A stretch of DNA of 64,000 nucleotides from JALHST01 sp038316335 (GTDB lineage Bacteria; Bacteroidota; Bacteroidia; Flavobacteriales; Flavobacteriaceae): assembly GCA_038316335.1 (NCBI GenBank), contig JBBQAM010000016.1, positions 1 through 64,000 of the forward strand. Direction: 5' to 3'. Positions within the stretch are counted from its first letter, which is position 1. Every line of letters starts with the position of its first letter. Below are positions 9,866 to 18,281 of the stretch, in pieces. The notes beneath the pieces were generated by a model. It saw only the letters and a program-made list of their open reading frames with translations, was not told where the DNA came from and made no database searches. A program made the position numbers and the translations under genes.

Positions 9866-10417
9866 CTATTCCCATCCGATCATAAAATATTTGATTTTTG
9901 CTTTATCGGGAATTTGGACGGGTTCAATGTTGACACTTGAGGCATACTGAAGGCTTGCGGGAAGTTCCTTCTTGTCAATGGTAAAATACATGTCATTGTC
10001 CTTTAACAAGATGACCACATTGTTCATTGAGGTAATCACTTTGCGAATGGCATAATTATCCTTGATGTCCTTGAAGGTACTACTTAGGCCAACTCCCTTG
10101 TCGGTTTTAAAGCGAGGGTCTTCTATCTTAATGTTTTCGATAGTCGGGATACTATCCGAACTTGGTGTCAAGGTCAATAAATGTTTCCCCCCTTTTTCAA
10201 AAATCCGCACTTTTTTGGCGTTGTTCGACAAATTATGCACCGTACTATCCCGAACAATCGAATCATTGGCATAAATAACCTCTAGGTCTCGTGCCAGACT
10301 AATTCGATACAGTTCACCAATGCTGTTGTTCGTTATCAAAAAAGTGGTATTGATCTCCTTTTTACAGGCAACGATCAAAAGCGTGAGCATTAGGAATTTA
10401 ATAATTGATTTTCTCAT
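9866..10417 (-). CDS. Hypothetical lipoprotein
   Basis: A 183-residue protein with a lipoprotein signal (KFLMLTLLIVAC, lipid-modified Cys near residue 18, then KKE). I do not recognise the rest. It is predicted to be mainly beta-strand, with a charged segment VRIFEKGGKHLLTLTPSSDSIPTIENIKI. It starts 6 bp after the stop of the HerA-like ATPase gene, so both are almost certainly in one transcript. Nothing in the sequence links the two functions. Confidence 0.75.
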   Translation of the reverse strand: MRKSIIKFLMLTLLIVACKKEINTTFLITNNSIGELYRISLARDLEVIYANDSIVRDSTVHNLSNNAKKVRIFEKGGKHLLTLTPSSDSIPTIENIKIEDPRFKTDKGVGLSSTFKDIKDNYAIRKVITSMNNVVILLKDNDMYFTIDKKELPASLQYASSVNIEPVQIPDKAKIKYFMIGWE

Positions 10418-10423
10418 AACTTT

Positions 10424-11926
10424 TTAACGCATTACTTTTTTCAAAACACCTAGGACGCCACGAATGAAGGTTGCACTCGTAAGTACCTTGATAACCGGGT
10501 TCATTGCGGTACTCCTCCTTGAAACAGATTTTGCCTTAGGCCGTTGTTTTTCTTCCTGGGCGTGTTGTTGGGCTTTTTCAATCTTACCATTCAACAATTC
10601 ATAGGCGCTCTCCCTGTCAACAACTTCATTGTATTTTTTGATGATCTTTGAGTTTCCGATTACCCCCTTCAATTCACTATTGGTCAATATGTCCATTCGG
10701 CTCATTGGGGCCCGAAGTAGGGTGGCGGCGAGTGGTGTTGGTCTTCCTTTTTCATCCAAGGCCGATATCAATGCCTCGCCAATTCCCAAGGAAGTCAATA
10801 CATCTTCGGTTTTATAATAGGCCGAGTCGGGATAATTCTGGGCGGTCAATTTTATGGCCTTTCGATCCTTGGCAGTGAATGCCCGCAGGGCATGTTGTAC
10901 CTTTAGGCCCAACTGTGCAAGAACGTCATCGGGGATGTCGGTAGGGTTCTGGGTGGCAAAATAAACGCCGACCCCTTTAGAACGTATCAGCTTTACGATA
11001 TTTTCTATCTGGTTCAAAAGCGCTTTGGAGGCCTCGTCAAAAATGAGATGGGCCTCATCAATAAATAGAACCAGTTTTGGTTTGTCACTATCGCCTTCTT
11101 CAGGAAATGTGGAATAGATTTCAGCTAAAAGACTTAACATAAAGGTCGAGAACAGTTTTGGGCGATCTTGAATATCAGTGAGGCGTATGATACTGATATA
11201 CCCATTCCCATTGGTATCTAAACGCAAAAGGTCATTTACCTCAAAAGATTTTTCCCCGAAAAAAAGTTCGGCGCCTTGTTGCTCTAATTCGATCACCTTT
11301 CGCAATATCGTCCCAGTGGAGGTGGTATTTACCCTACCATATTCCTTTGCAAATTCATCTTTGCCATCCTCGGTAGCATACTGCAATACTTTTTTAAAAT
11401 CCTTCAGGTCTAGTAAGGGCAATCTATGATCATCGCAATACTTGAAAATTACTGCTACTATGCCTTCCTGTGCTTCGGAAAGGTCTAAAATACGGGATAA
11501 CAAAACTGGACCAAATTCAGATACGGTGGCCCTCATTTTTACACCTTCCTGTTCTGAGATCGATAAGATTTCCACGGGAAATCCTTTTCCCTGAAAAGAA
11601 ATACCGATTTTCGCACTCCGTTCATCAATTTTTGGGTGTCCCGGACTGGGTTGGGCGAGGCCACTTAAATCGCCTTTTAAATCCATCAACAAGACGGGGA
11701 CGCCTTTTTCAGAAAGGTTTTCCGCCAATACCTGTAGCGTCTTGGTTTTCCCGGTTCCGGTAGCGCCGGCAATCAACCCATGGCGGTTCATGGTCTTCAA
11801 CGGAATTTTCACAAAAGCATTGGTTATGGCTTCCCCATTGAGCATAGCAGCTCCCATAATAATGGCCTCTCCTTTCGAGGCATAGCCTTCCTCGATATAT
11901 GTATAAAATTCGTCCTTAACGGCCAT
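10424..11926 (-). CDS. HerA-like/DUF853 P-loop ATPase (YjgR family)
   Basis: A 500-residue cytoplasmic ATPase of the HerA/FtsK superfamily. The Walker A motif is GATGTGKT at 54-61, Walker B is LVLFIDEAHL in the middle, and an arginine-bearing ALRAFTAKDRKAIK segment follows. The length fits the DUF853 (YjgR) subfamily, which is conserved in bacteria but poorly understood. The C-terminal 60 residues are basic with an Arg/Lys-rich linker (KQRPKAKSVSRRS), then a short hydrophobic segment. It is the first gene of a two-gene operon with a small lipoprotein. DNA pumping or helicase action is family inference only. Confidence 0.9.
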   Translation of the reverse strand: MAVKDEFYTYIEEGYASKGEAIIMGAAMLNGEAITNAFVKIPLKTMNRHGLIAGATGTGKTKTLQVLAENLSEKGVPVLLMDLKGDLSGLAQPSPGHPKIDERSAKIGISFQGKGFPVEILSISEQEGVKMRATVSEFGPVLLSRILDLSEAQEGIVAVIFKYCDDHRLPLLDLKDFKKVLQYATEDGKDEFAKEYGRVNTTSTGTILRKVIELEQQGAELFFGEKSFEVNDLLRLDTNGNGYISIIRLTDIQDRPKLFSTFMLSLLAEIYSTFPEEGDSDKPKLVLFIDEAHLIFDEASKALLNQIENIVKLIRSKGVGVYFATQNPTDIPDDVLAQLGLKVQHALRAFTAKDRKAIKLTAQNYPDSAYYKTEDVLTSLGIGEALISALDEKGRPTPLAATLLRAPMSRMDILTNSELKGVIGNSKIIKKYNEVVDRESAYELLNGKIEKAQQHAQEEKQRPKAKSVSRRSTAMNPVIKVLTSATFIRGVLGVLKKVMR

Positions 11927-12054
11927 GGTATTTAATTTTGATATAAAAATAAGGGATTTTTGGGGTTTACGTGTTTCGGAGTCCTTAGTTTATGAAAAAG
12001 TTGTGTATGTAGGGCGTAGATTTCAGAAAAAGGTCCCTAAATATTTTGGGTTTT

Positions 12055-12086
12055 TTGGAATTTCAAAGCTAGGAGACCTATCTTTG
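12055..12086 (+). promoter_or_regulatory. Promoter of queE, -33 TTG and -7 TATCTTTG
   Basis: TTG at 12055-12057 and TATCTTTG at 12079-12086 are 21 bp apart and match the Bacteroidota TTG/TAnnTTTG promoter. The -7 box ends only 4 bases before the ATG at 12091, so transcription would begin at or next to the start codon. Confidence 0.65.
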
Positions 12087-12090
12087 CCCG

Positions 12091-12723
12091 ATGGTTAATG
12101 CAGATGTTCTAGGCTTGGTCGAACAGGGAATACTACTCCCCTTGATGGAGGAATTTTACACCATTCAGGGTGAGGGCTTCCACAAAGGAACGGCGGCCTA
12201 CTTTATAAGGGTAGGTGGTTGCGATGTAGGCTGTCACTGGTGTGATGTAAAGGAAAGCTGGAATGCCGAAACGCATCCACCAACCGATATCAAGCACATC
12301 GTAGATAATGCGGCCCGACATTCGAATACGATCGTTGTTACCGGTGGAGAGCCCCTTACTTGGGATATGGGCCCTTTGACCAACGCCCTTAAATCAAGGA
12401 ACTTACAAACGCATATCGAAACTTCGGGGGCGTACCCCCTGACCGGCATCTGGGATTGGATCTGTCTTTCTCCAAAAAAGAATAAGTTGCCCGAGGGTAA
12501 AATATATGAAGAGGCCCATGAACTAAAAATCATCGTTTATAATAAACATGATCTTCTGTTTGCCGAGGAGCAGGCCGCCCGGGTCTCGAACAAGTGTATT
12601 CTCTATTTGCAACCTGAATGGAGCGTACGTGAAAAAGTTACTCCCATGATCGTAGCGTATGTCATGCAACATCCTAAATGGAAGGTATCTCTGCAGACCC
12701 ACAAATATTTGAACATCCCTTAA
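12091..12723 (+). CDS. queE: 7-carboxy-7-deazaguanine synthase
   Basis: A 210-residue radical SAM enzyme that converts 6-carboxy-tetrahydropterin to 7-carboxy-7-deazaguanine, the ring contraction step of queuosine (preQ0) synthesis. The [4Fe-4S] ligands are Cys44, Cys48 and Cys51 in GGCDVGCHWCD. The FYTIQGEGFHKGTAAYFIR start and the TGGEPL motif are both typical. The length fits the short QueE class. No other queuosine gene is next to it, so it stands alone here. A good promoter box lies immediately upstream and suggests a leaderless message. Confidence 0.95.
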   Translation: MVNADVLGLVEQGILLPLMEEFYTIQGEGFHKGTAAYFIRVGGCDVGCHWCDVKESWNAETHPPTDIKHIVDNAARHSNTIVVTGGEPLTWDMGPLTNALKSRNLQTHIETSGAYPLTGIWDWICLSPKKNKLPEGKIYEEAHELKIIVYNKHDLLFAEEQAARVSNKCILYLQPEWSVREKVTPMIVAYVMQHPKWKVSLQTHKYLNIP

Positions 12724-12732
12724 GAGGTGCAA

Positions 12733-12755
12733 GGTTCAAGGATCTAGGTTCAAGG
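12733..12755. repeat. Short direct repeat GGTTCAAGG, period 14
   Basis: GGTTCAAGG occurs at 12733-12741 and 12747-12755, just after the queE stop. It begins a 290-bp gene-free stretch made mostly of short degenerate repeats. Confidence 0.55.
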
Positions 12756-12907
12756 TTGAAAGGGAGGCCTTTGAGGTAAAATCTATCCCTACGAATAGCC
12801 GAAGTACTGCCGACTGTTACTCGCATCTGATTACTGTTCACTGATTTCGTCACTGTGGGCCCGTCAATCGGGTGGAGCCATCCCCTGAATCGGTGTCCTA
12901 AAGAACC

Positions 12908-12944
12908 AGATCACCGCGTCGCTTCCGCTCCTTGTAATGACGAC
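12908..12944. repeat. Degenerate copy of a widespread palindromic intergenic repeat
   Basis: The segment contains CACCGCGTCGCTTCCGCTCC followed by TTGTAATGACGA. Reversed, it reads as a diverged version of a repeat I know from many bacterial genomes, with a core like GTCATTGCGAGGAGCGAAGCGAC. It lies between convergent genes in non-coding DNA. Confidence 0.6.
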
Positions 12945-12954
12945 ACCGGGTTTT

Positions 12955-13013
12955 TTTCATTGTTCATTGATTATTGTTCACTGTTCACTGATTGCTGACA
13001 ACTGCCTACTGAA
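12955..13013. repeat. Low-complexity repeat at the 3' end of the metalloprotease gene
   Basis: A run of TGTTCATTGAT / TGTTCACTG units directly abuts the stop codon of the minus-strand gene at 13014. Read from that stop codon it begins TTCAGTAGGCAGTTG. A related repeat follows the stop of the plus-strand gene at 15197. Confidence 0.65.
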
Positions 13014-13865
13014 CTAGCGTCCACCATTGGCCTGCAGGTCTAACACGCATTCCGAATCCAGCCCGGGTACCACCGCTCCTTTCGAGGTCTTGGTTTCCAA
13101 TAATTTAAGTACATCTTTGCCCTGTAACGCGCAGGAAGCATATAGGCCACTAGTGCCTTTCGCTGCCAGTTTTTTGCCAGTAAATCCACTAAACTGAAGT
13201 TCTGAACGCATCAGACAACCCGCTATACTGCAATGATTTTCAGCATCAGGGTCTTCATGGGTATTGACCATGGCCGTTCCTAAATTTACCAAACCACATA
13301 AGTGCCCGAATTCATGGTTCAAGGTCGCTGTTTCAACATTGGCCACTGTAATACTCGAACTCTGTCCGGCCAGTTTACGTACCGTAACTTCATGTATGAC
13401 CATAGAGGTATTTCGATATACAGCGCCTAACGTAACAAGTCCTTGTACTTCATCATCATCTGTGGAAGGTGCATCGGCAAAGTAGATGTAGAGGCCTAGT
13501 GTACTTCCCGAATTATAAACCGTTCGATTCTCCTTTTCAAGATTGGCAATATCCTGAAGGGAAAGACTATCCTTATTCGGGGAGGCGAGTTCTAGATATT
13601 CAATCTCAATAGCGGTTTTAAAGGTATGCTGTTGCAAATAGGCCTGAAAATTGACCATTGCTTCGTCGGTCGGCTTATATCTCGTTACATATGCGATTTG
13701 TATTTTTAATTTGTCGTATGTATCGTTTGAAAGTATGTCGTGGGCTGATTCCCCGGTACCCAGCAAATTAGCCGACGTATCGATCGGAGGATCCATTGCA
13801 TCTTTTGAACACCCGATCAATAGGGCGAAAAACAGGGAAATAACTACTAAGAACTGCTTTTTCAT
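13014..13865 (-). CDS. Secreted zinc metalloprotease-like lipoprotein
   Basis: A 283-residue lipoprotein: the signal ends at ALLIGC with Cys19. A zinc-protease motif HEFGH lies near residue 187 in the context NHEFGHLCGLVN, with the usual glycine and Asn/Asp-like third-ligand region. Homologous Bacteroidota proteins are annotated as membrane metalloproteases. Cysteine pairs downstream (NHCSIAGCLM, SGLYASCALQG) suggest disulfides in the periplasm or at the surface. The substrate is unknown. It and the methyltransferase gene are both on the minus strand with a 52-bp gap. Confidence 0.82.
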   Translation of the reverse strand: MKKQFLVVISLFFALLIGCSKDAMDPPIDTSANLLGTGESAHDILSNDTYDKLKIQIAYVTRYKPTDEAMVNFQAYLQQHTFKTAIEIEYLELASPNKDSLSLQDIANLEKENRTVYNSGSTLGLYIYFADAPSTDDDEVQGLVTLGAVYRNTSMVIHEVTVRKLAGQSSSITVANVETATLNHEFGHLCGLVNLGTAMVNTHEDPDAENHCSIAGCLMRSELQFSGFTGKKLAAKGTSGLYASCALQGKDVLKLLETKTSKGAVVPGLDSECVLDLQANGGR

Positions 13866-13917
13866 TTGAATGTATCTAGTTGATATATGTGTAACGTAAA
13901 AAACGGACCTGCTAGTA

Positions 13918-14643
13918 TTAATAGCGCTTCAAGATAGCCAAATAGTCGTAATGTTCGCCTTCCATGACAAGTTCGCACGAAAGATCGTTGAAGTGGGCCG
14001 CACGCTGTAGCGTATTAAAATCAAGATAAAGCCACGAAAATGAAGGGCTCCTTAGGTTTTTATATTCCAGGGTAAAATCGACTTCCCCGTAATAATTGGT
14101 GGTGCCTGGGATCCATCGACCCCCATCCTCATCCTCATCGAACATATAAACGATATCACTTGAATCTAATAATATCTGTCCATCGGGTTTCAATAGCGAT
14201 TTCAAATGACCCAAAAAACGATTCAAGTTTTTTAATTTCCCGGCAATTCCAATGCCGTTCATTAACAGGAGCAAGGTATCGAAGCGTTCGCCTTTATATT
14301 GGGCTATTTCTGTCTGTATCGTATGGTTGATGCCTCGCAATTTGCAGGTCTTTATTGCTCCGGCAGAGCTATCCAAGGCAGTCACGTCAAATGATTTTGA
14401 TTGAAGATACAGGCTATGGCTACCGGCACCACATCCAATATCCAAGACATTGCCCTTGCAAAGGTCAAGTGCCTTTTGTTCCAAGGGGGGCATGCCGGCA
14501 TAATCCCTGAATAAATAGGGTAGGGGAATGATATCGTCTTCATCCAACGAGGAATGGGTGGCGATGTCTTCTGAATACTGTCCTTGTTGATACTCCAGTA
14601 AAGCGTTTCCCAATATATCTGTCACGGTAGGTTCGATTAGCAC
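13918..14643 (-). CDS. Class I SAM-dependent methyltransferase
   Basis: A 241-residue protein with a Rossmann methyltransferase motif I NVLDIGCGAGSHSLYLQ near residue 68, an acidic end of strand beta2 (VTALDSSAGAI) and a motif near ILLDSSDIVY. The start codon is a GTG at 14643; there is no ATG in frame close by and a stop follows upstream. The N-terminus resembles other class I methyltransferases of this length. The substrate is unknown. It is divergent from the cysteine-cluster protein gene, with 50 bp between the two starts, which must hold both promoters. Confidence 0.85.
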   Translation of the reverse strand: MLIEPTVTDILGNALLEYQQGQYSEDIATHSSLDEDDIIPLPYLFRDYAGMPPLEQKALDLCKGNVLDIGCGAGSHSLYLQSKSFDVTALDSSAGAIKTCKLRGINHTIQTEIAQYKGERFDTLLLLMNGIGIAGKLKNLNRFLGHLKSLLKPDGQILLDSSDIVYMFDEDEDGGRWIPGTTNYYGEVDFTLEYKNLRSPSFSWLYLDFNTLQRAAHFNDLSCELVMEGEHYDYLAILKRY

Positions 14644-14693
14644 TGCAAAAGTGGTATTTTTATCTGCTTTATACCAAGATTACGATATTATTT

Positions 14694-15197
14694 ATGGCGA
14701 TGGACGAAATTCTAAAACAACTTCCCCAACTGGCACGTGAAAAATTTGATGGAAATAGAAAGTTCTTCGCAAAGCTCAAACAAAAACCTCCAAAAGATCT
14801 TGATTATCTAATGCAGGAATTGCATGAGGCCGAATTTAATAAGACCGATTGCCTTCAATGCGCCAATTGTTGTAAGACCACGGGACCACTCTTTACAAGG
14901 TCCGATATCGAGCGTATTGCCAAGCATTTTAAAATCAAGGTACAGCCATTCATTGATCGGTACCTGAAAATCGATGAAGACAATGATTATGTACTCCAGC
15001 AGGTACCCTGTTCTTTTTTAGGCGCAGATAATCAGTGTACTATCTATGACATTCGGCCTAAGGCCTGCCGCGAGTTTCCCCATACAGACCGTAAAAAATT
15101 CCAACAAATCGGCCAGCTCACCTTAAAGAATGTCGCCATTTGTCCGGCAGCATTCAATATCGTTGAAGAAATGAAGAAAAGAGTGAACAATAAGTAG
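14694..15197 (+). CDS. YkgJ family cysteine cluster protein
   Basis: A 167-residue protein of the YkgJ/UPF0153 family, thought to bind zinc or an iron-sulfur cluster. The main cluster is CLQCANCC (Cys53, Cys56, Cys59, Cys60). Further cysteines are in PCSFLGADNQCTIYDIRPKACREFP and AICPAAF, giving the family's eight-cysteine pattern. The start could also be the Met at 14700. It is transcribed divergently from the methyltransferase gene; family members are sometimes found beside methyltransferases, but the function is not established. Confidence 0.9.
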   Translation: MAMDEILKQLPQLAREKFDGNRKFFAKLKQKPPKDLDYLMQELHEAEFNKTDCLQCANCCKTTGPLFTRSDIERIAKHFKIKVQPFIDRYLKIDEDNDYVLQQVPCSFLGADNQCTIYDIRPKACREFPHTDRKKFQQIGQLTLKNVAICPAAFNIVEEMKKRVNNK

Positions 15198-15253
15198 TGT
15201 TCATTAGGCAGTAAGCAGTGGGCAGTAAGCAGTGGTCAGTGAACTGTAAACAG
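15198..15253. repeat. Tandem repeat at the 3' end of the YkgJ gene
   Basis: GGCAGTAAGCAGTG is duplicated exactly at 15207-15220 and 15221-15234, immediately after the stop codon. The segment starts GTTCATTAGGCAGT, matching in reverse the repeat that follows the stop codon of the gene ending at 13014. Confidence 0.7.
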
Positions 15254-15305
15254 GGACAGTCCTCCAACCTAGAAGGTTTCAGGGAATAAAAAAATAGAAT
15301 TTGGT

Positions 15306-15331
15306 CCCGATAACTATCGGGAGTTATCGGG
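15306..15331. repeat. Perfect 10-bp inverted repeat (CCCGATAACT / AGTTATCGGG)
   Basis: Arms at 15306-15315 and 15322-15331 are separated by ATCGGG. The core is related to the ATAGCTATCGGG palindrome in the repeat cluster near 62 kb. The poly-T tail expected for a strong terminator is lacking. Confidence 0.7.
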
Positions 15332-15459
15332 GTGGGATTTGGAATTTAGCCTTTGGCCGTGGTTATAAAACAACACATAGTTCCAACTTCGTATTTCGGA
15401 ATTCGTCCTTCGAATTTTATATCTTTATTCTTGGTTGCTATCCATTGTAATAATTCGAT

Positions 15460-17193
15460 ATGAAGAAATTAGCCTTTATTATAGGTATACTTTTATTTAT
15501 GAGCGGTTGTTTGAGTAAACAGGAGCCAACAAAGACTGAAAAAATCCCTAATCGAAAATGGTGGAAGGAGGCCATTATCTATCAGATTTATCCCCGCAGT
15601 TTTAAGGACAGCAACGGCGATGGTATTGGCGACCTAAAAGGGATTATCCAAAAACTGGATTATATAAAAGATTTAGGGGTGACAGCGGTTTGGTTAAATC
15701 CGATCTATAGTTCACCAAATAATGATAACGGCTATGACGTCAGTGACTATCGGAATATCATGAGCGATTTCGGAACCATGGCCGATTTTGACTTGATGCT
15801 GCAGGAAATGCATACAAGAGGAATTAAATTGGTAATGGATTTTGTAGTCAACCACAGTAGCGATCAACATGAATGGTTTACCCAATCAAGAAGCAGTCGG
15901 GACAATGCCTATCGGGATTATTATCACTGGTGGCCCGCTGAAAAAGGAAAACCGAGTCCGCGTTATAGCCTTTTTGATGCAAATGGCGATGCCTGGAAGT
16001 ACGATTCACTCACCGATGCCTATTACCTGCACTATTTTTCTGCCCAACAGCCCGATCTGAATTGGGAAAATCCGAAGCTACGGCAAGAAGTATACGAAAT
16101 CATGAAATTTTGGGCAGACAAGGGGGTCGACGGATTTCGACTCGACGCCTTCCAATTTGCCGCAAAGGACACCTTGTTTCCGGCAATCGATGATGATCTT
16201 GAGAAAAATTTCGTCAAATATTATGCGATGCAAGGCGATTTACATTCCTATTTAAAGGAAATGAACGAAGCCGTCTTTAGTAAATACGATGTTATGTCGG
16301 TTGCCGAGGGGGCTGGCAGAAATTTTGAGGATGCCCATAATTTGGTCGATGAAGACCGAAACGAATTGAACATGGCCTATGCCTTCGAGGGAGTAGACAT
16401 CGCAACTCCTGAAGGATACTCTTTGGCGCAATTTAAGGAAGTTTTTTCACGCTGGGACCATGAATTTACCGATAAAGGATGGCTTTCTATTTTTCTGGCC
16501 AACCATGATCAAGCGCGAATGGTAAGCAGGTTCGGAAACGATAGTGAGACCTTTCGGGCCGTCTCATCGAAGCTCTTGAATACCTTTTTACTCAGCATGC
16601 GGGGCACACCCTATTGCTATTATGGGGATGAACTGGGAATGACCAATAGCTCCTTTGAAAGTATTGGGGATTATGAGGATATTGCGGCCATCAATGGCTA
16701 TAAAAAAGTCGTCAACAACGGTGGGGACGTAGAAGCGTATATGAATGCCCTAAAATTCGGGTCTAGAGACAATGGCCGAACGCCCATGCAATGGGATTCA
16801 ACTAAAAATGCCGATTTTACTACAGGGATCCCATGGTTGCCCGTGAATGCCAATTATAAAAACAGCAATGTTGAATTAGAGGAAAAACGTGCCAATTCGG
16901 TATTAAACCACTTTAAAAAAATGGTCAAACTTCGAAAAGATAGGCCCGTTTTTATATATGGGAAATATACACTACTTCAACCTGAACATCCCAAGATATA
17001 TGCCTATACTAGGGAATTGGATTCAGAAAGGGTCGTAGTACTTCTGAATTTTTCGGATGCTGATGCACGTATTGACTTGGCATCGACAACTACGCTTGGA
17101 GAGATACTCATCAATAATTATAACAAAGTGGTCCAAACTAAAAATAAAGTGCTGCTTAAACCTTACCAAGCCGTAGTTTTCCAACTAAAATAA
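15460..17193 (+). CDS. GH13 alpha-glucosidase-like lipoprotein
   Basis: A 577-residue lipoprotein (lipobox LFMSGC, Cys17) of the alpha-amylase family, oligo-1,6-glucosidase/alpha-glucosidase branch. The start WWKEAIIYQIYPRSFKDSNGDGIGDL is diagnostic. The catalytic residues are Asp229 (GFRLDAF), Glu283 (VAEGAG) and Asp350 (ANHDQAR), and the substrate histidine lies in DFVVNHSS. A C-terminal beta domain ends at NFSD...FQLK. It should hydrolyse terminal alpha-glucosidic bonds in starch or maltodextrin fragments at the outer membrane or in the periplasm. No SusCD pair or regulator is next to it. It is followed by a sterol desaturase gene 44 bp later. Confidence 0.92.
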   Translation: MKKLAFIIGILLFMSGCLSKQEPTKTEKIPNRKWWKEAIIYQIYPRSFKDSNGDGIGDLKGIIQKLDYIKDLGVTAVWLNPIYSSPNNDNGYDVSDYRNIMSDFGTMADFDLMLQEMHTRGIKLVMDFVVNHSSDQHEWFTQSRSSRDNAYRDYYHWWPAEKGKPSPRYSLFDANGDAWKYDSLTDAYYLHYFSAQQPDLNWENPKLRQEVYEIMKFWADKGVDGFRLDAFQFAAKDTLFPAIDDDLEKNFVKYYAMQGDLHSYLKEMNEAVFSKYDVMSVAEGAGRNFEDAHNLVDEDRNELNMAYAFEGVDIATPEGYSLAQFKEVFSRWDHEFTDKGWLSIFLANHDQARMVSRFGNDSETFRAVSSKLLNTFLLSMRGTPYCYYGDELGMTNSSFESIGDYEDIAAINGYKKVVNNGGDVEAYMNALKFGSRDNGRTPMQWDSTKNADFTTGIPWLPVNANYKNSNVELEEKRANSVLNHFKKMVKLRKDRPVFIYGKYTLLQPEHPKIYAYTRELDSERVVVLLNFSDADARIDLASTTTLGEILINNYNKVVQTKNKVLLKPYQAVVFQLK

Positions 17194-17237
17194 TATGGGA
17201 TTGCTACCCTTTGGTACATTTTAAAAAACAGTAGTAA

Positions 17238-18068
17238 ATGGAGTCAATCATCAATTATTTTGAAACCATCCCTTCTTGGCATCGATCGCTGATATTGGTC
17301 GGGGGGATTACTTTTTTCTGGCTTCTTGAGGGTACCGTCCCGCTCTATCGATTCACGTACAAAAAATGGCGGCATGCCCTGCCAAATTTCTTTTTTACCT
17401 TGACGACCATCATCATCAATTTTGCCTTTGCATTTGTCTTGCTCAAAACAGCCGATTGGACGGTAGCCCATGATTTTGGCATTATTAATTGGCTGCCTGC
17501 CATGCCTTTATGGGCGTATGTCATCCTTGGCGTATTGTTGCTCGATTTCCTAGGTGCCTATCTTCCGCACTATGTAGAACACCAGGTAAAACCTTTATGG
17601 ATGATCCATCTGGTACACCATACTGACCACCATGTCGATACGACCACGGCGAATCGACACCACCCTCTGGAAAGTATCATCCGGTTTGTATTTACGCTTT
17701 TTGGTGTCTTTATCATCGGGACACCGATTGGCATCATCATGCTCTATCAGTCGCTCTCGCTCGTGGCAACCCAATTTGGCCATGCAAATATTAAACTGCC
17801 CAGAAAGATCGATGCTGCGCTTAGTTGGGTGCTTGTTTCCCCCGATATGCATAAAGTGCACCATCATTACCTATTGCCGTATACCGATAGCAATTATGGT
17901 AATATCTTCTCACTCTGGGACCGCGTTTTCGGGACGTTTATGAAACTCGACCGTGATACGATCGTGTACGGGGTAGACACTTTTCCTGACGAAATCGAGA
18001 ATGCGAGTATTAAAGGGCTATTAAAACAACCTTTTAATCCCTATAGAAAACCCACCACTGGAATTTAA
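17238..18068 (+). CDS. Sterol desaturase/fatty acid hydroxylase superfamily membrane protein
   Basis: A 276-residue integral membrane di-iron oxygenase. About four hydrophobic helices flank the histidine boxes HYVEH, HLVHHTDHH and HKVHHHY, plus NRHHPLES, the usual eight-histidine arrangement. Bacterial members act on lipids, carotenoids or hopanoid-like molecules; the substrate is unknown. The ATG at 17238 is the first in frame. It lies 44 bp after the GH13 gene, possibly on the same transcript, without any obvious functional link. Confidence 0.9.
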   Translation: MESIINYFETIPSWHRSLILVGGITFFWLLEGTVPLYRFTYKKWRHALPNFFFTLTTIIINFAFAFVLLKTADWTVAHDFGIINWLPAMPLWAYVILGVLLLDFLGAYLPHYVEHQVKPLWMIHLVHHTDHHVDTTTANRHHPLESIIRFVFTLFGVFIIGTPIGIIMLYQSLSLVATQFGHANIKLPRKIDAALSWVLVSPDMHKVHHHYLLPYTDSNYGNIFSLWDRVFGTFMKLDRDTIVYGVDTFPDEIENASIKGLLKQPFNPYRKPTTGI

Positions 18069-18281
18069 AGAGTTTTTCCGTTGATTTTTTCTTTCCTTTT
18101 AAGATTTTGGAATCTTAGCTGGGGTTTCAGCATTTCGTGGATGCGCCTATTTTCATAATGGCCCTCGTTATAGGGCACAAATCATGTTTAAAATTCGTGC
18201 GTATCAATTTGAAATCTGTTATAGTGAAGTAGTGTGTGCCAATTGCATTTTTGTGATTTCAAAAGCGAAGGCTTCCTAAAC

